Of a stretch of DNA of 64,000 nucleotides, positions 56,896 through 64,000 are shown piece by piece. A program made the translations under genes and the position numbers. Each line of letters starts with the position of its first letter. Positions within the stretch are counted from its first letter, which is position 1. The DNA is from Hippasteria phrygiana (taxonomy: Eukaryota; Echinodermata; Asteroidea; Valvatida; Goniasteridae). The notes under the pieces are model-generated. The model searched no databases. It saw only the letters and a program-made list of their open reading frames with translations, and had not been told where the DNA came from. Location: NCBI GenBank assembly GCA_037893225.1, contig JAZGUH010000726.1:186001-250000 (forward strand). The letters are read 5' to 3'.

Positions 56896-57720
56896 ATGTT
56901 TTGATTTGTTTTCAAATAGATGAAAATAAATCTATTTTTTGAACAATCGAAACATCAAGAAGTTGCAAAAAGAAGATAAATTTCCTTCAGTATTACTATT
57001 TGACCCCTCAGCTAAAAATGCTAAAAATCCCTTTGAAAGGTAATGTATATCATCGAAACGTTTGTTTTCAAACATTTCAATTTGTTTATGAATTCTTGAT
57101 TTTTTTGCTCGGGTGGACCGCTAAAATAGAGAATTTTGTAGCGGGACTCGTAGGCACAAACGCATGCACCCATACTCACACATAGTTATGGGGAAGACCT
57201 TTGTTACCCTTCTTTTGTTTTCCTTTGTTTCCATTGAAATCTCAAACTTCATAGCGTTTTCCCTCTTGGGAAGATATATTTCTAAAGATTCCGCTCTGGG
57301 GCGTATTGTTCTATTGTGTTTTCTGCCCCACATAACTACGTGTAGGCCTATACGAACTGCAGTAAATACATGTGTACAATGTACATGTAGTTTGTCAACC
57401 GAGCAATTCCTGCGCCCTTAGAATAATGTAAATTTATGCAGATATACACGCATGCGCAACTGCTATTTCAAAATGCCGGTTCCTTGGTCTTTAGTACACA
57501 AGTGAATGGGGCGTAATCCAACTCTACGGTTTCGTTAAAATTTTCTCAAATTGTTATTTTTAAAGGACTTTGCAATTATAAGAGGTCTAGAAAACAATGT
57601 TTAGGAAGGTTTGTGTCATTTTAAGATAATACACGACCATTACAACTATGAAAACGTTGTGGTTAAACCAAAAGTCGTATCTTTGAAATGAGACTTTAAA
57701 AAATCATAATGAAAAATATG
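56896..57720. other. No feature recognised
   Basis: AT-rich unique-looking DNA. Confidence 0.4.
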
Positions 57721-57724
57721 AAAG

Positions 57725-59800
57725 CGTCACAATGACGTCACTTCAAATTTGGCGTAAGGACTTCAGCTCCTACAACTGTACCAATTTTTGTCGCGATCGA
57801 AGGTTGTTTAGTATGCGTAATAAAAATCGCCCTATAGATGACGTCATGATGACGTCATATTTTTCAGAATTTTTTCGAAACATGTTCTTGGGCTACTTAA
57901 GCCATATCAAAAAGAATTTTGAATCTAGCATCTTTTGTTCTCAAGATATAAGCCAAATAATTTTCAAAAGTTCAAATTCTGTGCCCATGTCACGTGACAC
58001 ACGATAACGTCATGATGACGTCATTCTTCGGCATACAACTTCACTATAGGCTCTATACATATGCTCATTCTGATTAAGATCCGAAGTTGCTGAATGGCCG
58101 AAATGCCGCTGACAAAATTTGTGCACTAAGTCTATGGCATTTTGGTTAGAACAACAATAAGAAAAACTAGAGCTCTGTCTGTCTGTTGGTCAACAGAACA
58201 GTGGGCTTTTCCGTTATTTTCACTATTGAATTGGATATCATCTTGTGTATTATCAAGAGAAGAAAAAACAAAATAGGGTAATTTTTTATACGGCGAATGT
58301 GTATGGTAAATGTAATAGAGACCTTAGGTTAGTAGGACCTAAAATTCAAACTCAAACATTTAACGTAGAAGTTTATGTCACTTTACACACACGATGACGT
58401 CATCATGACGTCACTCTTCGGCATACAATTTCAGCTGAGGGTCTATGTTTGTGTTAAGTCTGATTAAGATCTGAGATTGTTTAGTGACCAAAGTGGCTCT
58501 TACAAAATTCGTGTACAGTCTATGGGATTTGGGATAGAACTAACAAATTCATAGAAAATCAGCCGATGACGTCATCACACGTCACTTTGGATTTTACATG
58601 CCAGTAGCACTATCTACCTACCCACTAATTTTTATGACGATCGGACGTACCCTTATATGTCTTTAAAAAAAGCACATTTTTGATGACGTCATGATGACGT
58701 CACACATTTTTCTCATTTATGTGAAAGAATATAGAAGCTAAAAGCTGTTACAACAAGAATTTTGAATTTAGCATTTTCTGTTGGTGAGATATGGCTACTT
58801 TCAAATTATGAGGCACTTCCGGTTTCAACCGGAAGGAAAGGTCACGTGATTTTGCACTGGATTATTCTATCAGTTCCCGTAAAAAGCAAAATCAGATCTC
58901 TCTCGATTGATTTTATATTGATTTTCAAAGATTAAATCAAAAAATCTTTGATTGCTTGTAATCCGATATTTGATGACGTCATCGTGACGTCATTATCAGA
59001 AAGCTCCAGTGCTATGTTAAATCTGCCATCTGAAGCAAATATCTAGATTATATCTCTCGCGGTTGATTTTTCAGCAGTTTTTTAAGGTTTAAAGGTATTT
59101 TCATTGCAACTTCCGGTCTGGTGACGTCATCAATCTTTCTCCCCTCAAATTGTTCTTAGCATGAAGTCGATTATATACATCCAATTATAAAGTGATTTCA
59201 GCAAACTATCTCACCAACAGAAAATGTTAAATTCAAAATTCTTTTTGTAATAGCTTTGTTAGCTATATTCTTTCACATCAGAGTAAAAAATGTGTGACGT
59301 CATCATGACGTCATCAAACATTTGCTTTTTTGAAACACATATAAGGGTAGGTCCGATCATCATAAAAATTGGTGGGTAGGTAGATAGTGCCACTAGCATG
59401 TAAAATCCAAAGTTACGTCATGATGACGTCATCGGCTGATTTTCTATGAATTTCTTAGTTCTATCCCGAATCCCAAAGATTTAGTACACGAATTTTGTAC
59501 GCGGTACTTTGGTCACTAAACAACCTCAGATCTTAATCAAACTTAACATAAACATAGACCCAAAGCTGAAATTGTATGGCGAAGAGTGACGTGTGATGAC
59601 GTCATCACGTGTCACGTGATGTCATCTTAAAGTTGCTCTTTTCAAGGGCCCATATCTAGAGAACGGTATGTCCGATTGCCTTCAACCTGGTATGTTGGTG
59701 GGATAGCTCGTGTTATAGATGGAAATTGAGGTGACGTTATGATGACGTCATCATACGATTTTATAGTAATTTTTAAGTTTTTGAACTTCAAAGTTTCTTC
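57725..59800. repeat. CRE-bearing repeat family C1, expanded copies with long inverted repeat
   Basis: I count 17 perfect TGACGTCA octamers in about 2 kb, often paired as TGACGTCATGATGACGTCA or the inverse. 58380-58800 and 59205-59625 are imperfect inverted repeats of about 420 bp: CTTACACACACGATGACG..., AGCCGATGACGTCATCA, CTACCTACCCACTAATTTTT and ATGACGATCGGAC are met in reverse on the right. Related to 37081-37600 and 62640-62825. Confidence 0.88.
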
Positions 59801-59884
59801 AAGCCATATCTCATCAACAGAACATGCTAAATTCAAAATTATTGTATTTAGCATATTTCTATATTCTTTCACATCAGAGTAAAA

Positions 59885-60066
59885 AATATGTGACTGGTTG
59901 TAGGAAAAGCCAGAAATCCGGACAAAGACAAAGCCTTTTCCGACTGATTGTCGGAAAAGCCAAAACAAAATCAGAACAAAAACAAAGCCTTTTCCGAAAT
60001 TTTCGGAAAAGCCAACAAATCTGAGCAAAAACAAAGCCTTTTCCGACTGTTTGTCGGAAAAGCCAA
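59885..60066. repeat. Tandem array of GGCTTTTCCG hairpins
   Basis: Three complete hairpins at 59933-59961, 59987-60013 and 60036-60064 (GCCTTTTCCG A..T CGGAAAAGCC; loops of different sequence), each after ACAAA, plus a damaged half at 59892-59912. Single hairpins of the same kind end the family C1 copies at 37564 and 62791. Confidence 0.9.
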
Positions 60067-60601
60067 TGAACAACAGACACTGTATAAAGCAGTGCACTGG
60101 TCCATGTGACATCAGAGACAACATGTATTCAACTTGTTCAAGACCTTAAACGTGGTATACACCATTTGCAAAAAAATGAATAAATAAGAACTACTGAATT
60201 ATTACGAAATACCGTGACCGTACGAGACTGTAAGTAAATAGCATTCTCAAGCATCCTGTAAAATCATGGCAGTGTGGAAATTAATATCGTTTTCAAACGA
60301 TTGTCGGCCGACAATCGTTGGAAACAGTCTAGTTCCACGACCTGTATAAAGTATGGTCAAAGAACCAGACTACTAGAACATAATTTGTTTCTCGCCGTTT
60401 TCCCAGCATCTATGGACACAAAACTTTAAACAGGTAAGTTTTACAGTATTTGCTAGCACTCTATAAAATACTCAACACCAAATCCATCTATTTCTGAAAA
60501 TTACAGCAAAAGCAAATGGTGTATATTACCTTTAAATCAATGTATTTTTCTGCAACATGTAACGGAAATTACAAGTAAAGTAATTAATAACTATATATTT
60601 G
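60067..60601. other. No gene recognised
   Basis: A 12 bp inverted repeat GATTGTCGGCCGACAATC sits at 60300-60317 with AACGATT / ATCGTTG extension. Confidence 0.4.
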
Positions 60602-60940
60602 AGAATGTAAACGAGAAATTGCGGGTAACACCATACGAAATAATCTCTTCTGCGGGAAGCTTGTGTGGTTCTGAAAAGAATCGGGTGAGAATAGAACTCG
60701 ACGTTTCGTACCGTGTGCTCTGTCCGTTCTCAGGAGAGTGACACCCCGGTTATTTTCAGAACCACACATCTTCCCAGAAGAGATTATTTTCGGATGGTGT
60801 TACCCGCAATGTTCTTGTTTACATTCCTATTCTTCAAATCGTTTCTAACGATTTTTTTTTATAGAAATAGAAAAATAGAAAAACCAAAGTCAGGTAATTA
60901 ATTCAAAATCTATATTTGCCAAAGATAATTCATATTTTTG
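60602..60940. mobile_element. Foldback family F1, copy 2
   Basis: Arms GAATGTAAACGAGAAATTGC GGGTAACACCAT and the complement ending at 60828, with GTGTGGTTCTGAAAAGAATC / GGTTATTTTCAGAACCACAC inside. 60829-60940 (TTCAAATCGTTTCTAACGAT ... AATTCATATTTTTGT) is also shared with copy 3 and so belongs to the mobile unit or an older duplication. Confidence 0.85.
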
Positions 60941-62639
60941 TTCATTTTATTTAACTTTGTTGCTAAAATTTGGTTTGTGTTTTTAAAATTAAAATTAAGA
61001 ACAGAAAGTGTGTTCCAGCATGGGAAACAGGATTCTAAAATCATATTTCACCTGTGCAAATTTGTATTTTTAAGGTTGCCAATGCCAGAAGTTGCCAAAG
61101 AATTTTTTTTCAAATTTAAAATCACAGAAATAGAAGTTAATTCAGAACAAGACAGTCATACATTGAACACTTTGCATCATTTCATATTTAGCCGCATGTC
61201 CGTTCAATACGTATTTTTTCCCCAGGAAAAAATATGAGAACCATTGCGTGCTCGGTGGATTCCCCCGCTGTGAGAAATTTGCCTTGCATTTCCATGTGAC
61301 CATGTTGGATCACAGTAATCTACGTTCGTGACCTTTGTATATTCTCCTTGTAAACAAACTGTATAAGGCCATAATATCATGGGTTTTCAGGCACAAACGT
61401 TATCTACAAATATAAGGTTACTTGGGATAAAATAGTTACAGGATACCGTGGTCATCATCGGTGTAAAAATGAGAATTTCACAGAATGCGTCATTCATTGC
61501 GGAGTGACAACTATCACATTGGTGGCGGAACAGGGGGGGGGGGGGGCAGGGGCAGCCATGCCCCCCCCCCCCCCCCCCCCACTTTTTCCACTTTGGGCAA
61601 TTGGCCCCCACAACTTCTAGAACTTTCGCGAAGTAGATTACGGAGAGCATGGTGTGTTGTCTTGTAGCTTCAGTTGGGCTCTGGCTTTTTGACAAAATAG
61701 TGGTTCACCGTCACATGGGAAATGATTATTGTATTCCGATCCTGTGATGTAAGTATATATTGCTTCCCTTACCCCTCCCCCGTTGAAATGACTCTTGCAA
61801 ATCAGTATTTGTAGCGTTTGGCTGTATATCAAAAGTTGGCTGCTATATTTTGCCTTTTTGGAAAATAGAAATTTTCGGCAAAAATAATCCCGGCGGGAAC
61901 TGGTATCTTAGATATTCAAGAACTTCTAGTTCTTAATAAGCGTCCTTGTATTAAAAGTGGTACTCCTTTCACCCCTCGCTTTTGTAAAAATTCGTCTTTG
62001 TAGACAAAATTAAAGAGATATTTTTTTCAGAAACATTTCAGCAGCATCAACCCGTTTAATCCAATAGTCAACTGGAATAGAGATCAAGTTCATCAAACAA
62101 GATTTCGTAATATTAATAGCCAAAGTCAAGGAAATATACATGCTCTTTAAAAGAAATACAAGTTGCCAATGAAGGAAATTACAACGGACCGTAGACTAAC
62201 GCAACAAACATGGTTTATCTAAATTTGACAAAATTCGGGATAAACGTTTTTACTCGTTTTTAAGGCAAATGTGAAATTTTGTCAAAACTGTCCTCACATT
62301 TGTTCGGGAAAATGTGAGGACAGGCAAACTAGTGCTTAGTCTATGGGGATGGGTTATATCAAAGGGAAACAGAGGAATGTCCTCACGTGTGTAGCGATAC
62401 AAAAATACTTGTATTTGTTAATGAACGTGTTTATTGAAATAGCATTTCTTAAAGATGTTAGTAATCTCAAGATATTTCATCTCTATGGCTACATACGTTT
62501 TTGACCAACATTTAATAAAGTAAGACCTAAAATAACAAACGGAAGACAATCCAAGATTTGTGGGATATATCCACGCCAAGGATAATATGGTATCTGTGTA
62601 TTCCGGGAGGTGAATGCTGTATTTGTTCCTAAAAGTTCG
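60941..62639. other. Unassigned, with back-to-back poly-G and poly-C tracts
   Basis: Poly-G at 61532-61545 and poly-C at 61561-61580 flank CAGGGGCAGCCATG; near 61527-61545 and 61561-61580 the strand could fold on itself. No gene. Confidence 0.45.
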
Positions 62640-62825
62640 GCACACATTCTGAGCAGTTGGTATAAGTGTCTATTAAGTTTAAAGGCAATCGGTTGCTTAA
62701 AAGTAGCCAGAGTGCCGGTAAGAAAGAAGACGTGTACAAATGCTATGGGCCAAAAGTCTGAAAAAGAAGAAAAATCTTAACAAAAACAAGGGCTGTTTCG
62801 AAAAACTTCCGAAACAGCCAATTAT
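62640..62825. mobile_element. Family C1, 3'-end copy
   Basis: Matches 37400-37593: ACATTCTGAGCAGTTGGTAT, AAAGTAGCC...GCCGGTAAGA, ACAAATGCTATGGG and the terminal hairpin 62791-62819 (GGCTGTTTCG / CGAAACAGCC). Confidence 0.75.
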
Positions 62826-63639
62826 ACAGTAGGATTTTACTTCAATACCTGCACATAGAAGCATCCGTGGTACTACCCCTTCTTAGATCAAGCACAGTGC
62901 TAGTAAATTATATGAATAACAAAATAATGAGTAGGACAATGTATAATACACTGTTCATGTGACTTACATCAACTTGGGCATGAATAAGTAGACCTACTTT
63001 GGAATTGAATCAGATGTAGATTTTTAAAAATTATGTTGTGGTTGAAGTGAACTGTAAGTCCATTTTTAGTAAGGCTACTGTTTTGGACTTGTCGGAAATG
63101 AACTCGATTGGAACTCTGCAGGTATCAAGACGAGACACCTCAAACGAAAGACCAGCCTATCCGGATAGTCGGTGTTTGTTCAACATTCAGACAAGAATGT
63201 AGGCCTACTGGTAGAAATTTCAGTTTTTTAGGGGTTTTATGTTCTAGATGCTTAACAAAACGAGCCAAGAAAATACTGAAACTTACCCATTGCGGTTCTT
63301 TACAAGATGTTTTCGAGGATTGTTGATGCAAAAAATCGGTAGCAAGTGAACTAGGTTGGAGGCGGTGCCCCATTTATAGTGACGCGAAGATGGAACTACT
63401 TTATGTCACACTGGCTATATTATGAGATGCAAAACAATACTTTTCAGTAGGAACTATATTTTTCGAGGCAATCCAAAAATATGCAAACACATGAAGTGGA
63501 TGAATACTAGCATTAGACTTGCGCCGCAATAAACATATAAAATATAGCAGTGAGGTCATCGATATTTTCAGAGCATTACACTACGTTCCAACGCCAATAG
63601 GTTTCTGCGCATGCGCTTAATTAAACATTTCCATTCCAA
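62826..63639. other. No gene recognised
   Basis: The plus frame 63108-63326 lacks any motif and overlaps an equally open minus frame. Confidence 0.4.
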
Positions 63640-64000
63640 TGAACTACACCGGCAATGTATTGCAATGTATTTCAATGTAAACATTTTGTGAAATAATCTC
63701 TTCTGCAGGAAGATGTGTGGTTCTGAAAAGAACCGGGGTGAGAATAGAACTCGTTGTTTCGTACCGTGTGCTCTGTCCGTTCTCAGGAGAGTGACACCCC
63801 GGTTATTTTCAGAACCGCACATCTTCCCAGAAGAGATTATTTTCACATGGTGTTACCTGCAATTTTCTCGTTTACATTCTAATCGTTTCCACCATGCAAA
63901 GCTTCAAATCGTTTCTAACAATCTTTTTTCAAAATAGAAAAACCAAAGTCAGGTAATTAATCCAAAATCTAAATTTGCCAAAGATAATTCATATTTTTGT
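63640..64000. mobile_element. Foldback family F1, copy 3 (runs off the window)
   Basis: Shares GAAATAATCTCTTCTGC, TGTGTGGTTCTGAAAAGAAC, TCGTACCGTGTGCTCTGTCC and the right arm with copy 2. The left arm lacks the GAGAAATTGCGGGTAACACC part. It continues through the shared 3' segment to the window end. Confidence 0.85.

Overview
This 64 kb window looks like genomic DNA of an animal, most probably a marine invertebrate and perhaps an echinoderm. The grounds are spliced exons with GT/AG borders, Ty3/Gypsy and LINE retroelements, tRNA-derived SINEs, many terminal-inverted-repeat (TIR) elements, long poly-G/poly-C tracts, and frequent GTAGGCCTA- and ACATGTA-type words. The species assignment is inference. 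There are no bacterial-style operons, no CRISPR array and no intact tRNA or rRNA gene. Almost everything recognisable is repeat-derived. Host genes are present only as scattered exons.

Layout. 0-8.5 kb: a Ty3/Gypsy pol (RT tail and RNase H, then integrase) split by a 4.0 kb TIR element carrying TTCTATAGAA-type subterminal repeats, followed by an LTR-like region. 8.5-16.3 kb: an element with a Crypton/ZMYM-like frame, a large foldback palindrome, and a 5 kb TIR-bounded composite (TA + CACTGTTA ends) packed with smaller elements and tandem repeats. 16.4-24.0 kb: a SINE, then on the minus strand a multi-exon DDE-integrase-core gene with at least two lesions. 24.1-25.7 kb: a minus-strand LINE relic with its RT core deleted. 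26-28.5 kb: a CGACGCGACTATG tandem repeat, a possible divergent promoter, and a Gypsy LTR with primer-binding site and gag start. 30.2-35.9 kb: a diverged satellite-like array. 37-40 kb: a CRE-containing repeat, a second SINE and GC-rich unique DNA. 40.1-46.4 kb: a decayed second Gypsy element (gag, pol, 3' LTR) interrupted by an 804 bp TA-flanked element. 46.8-52.5 kb: further TIR elements. 52.7-53.6 kb: two well-spliced exons of a minus-strand Ly6/uPAR three-finger protein gene. 55-64 kb: interspersed repeats, a 2 kb region with 17 TGACGTCA octamers inside a long inverted repeat, a hairpin array and two foldback copies.

The most unusual signal is a set of short, nearly perfect hairpins of 21-25 bp (ends CATGGAG...CTCCATG) in the first 11 kb. 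Each is flanked by a perfect 7 bp direct repeat, and the 7-mer differs at each site. In one case removing the insert restores the reading of a recognisable protein frame. They behave like insertions of a tiny palindromic unit with target duplication, and two of the four sites carry a third copy of the 7-mer beside a collapsed remnant. I do not recognise this as a described element class.
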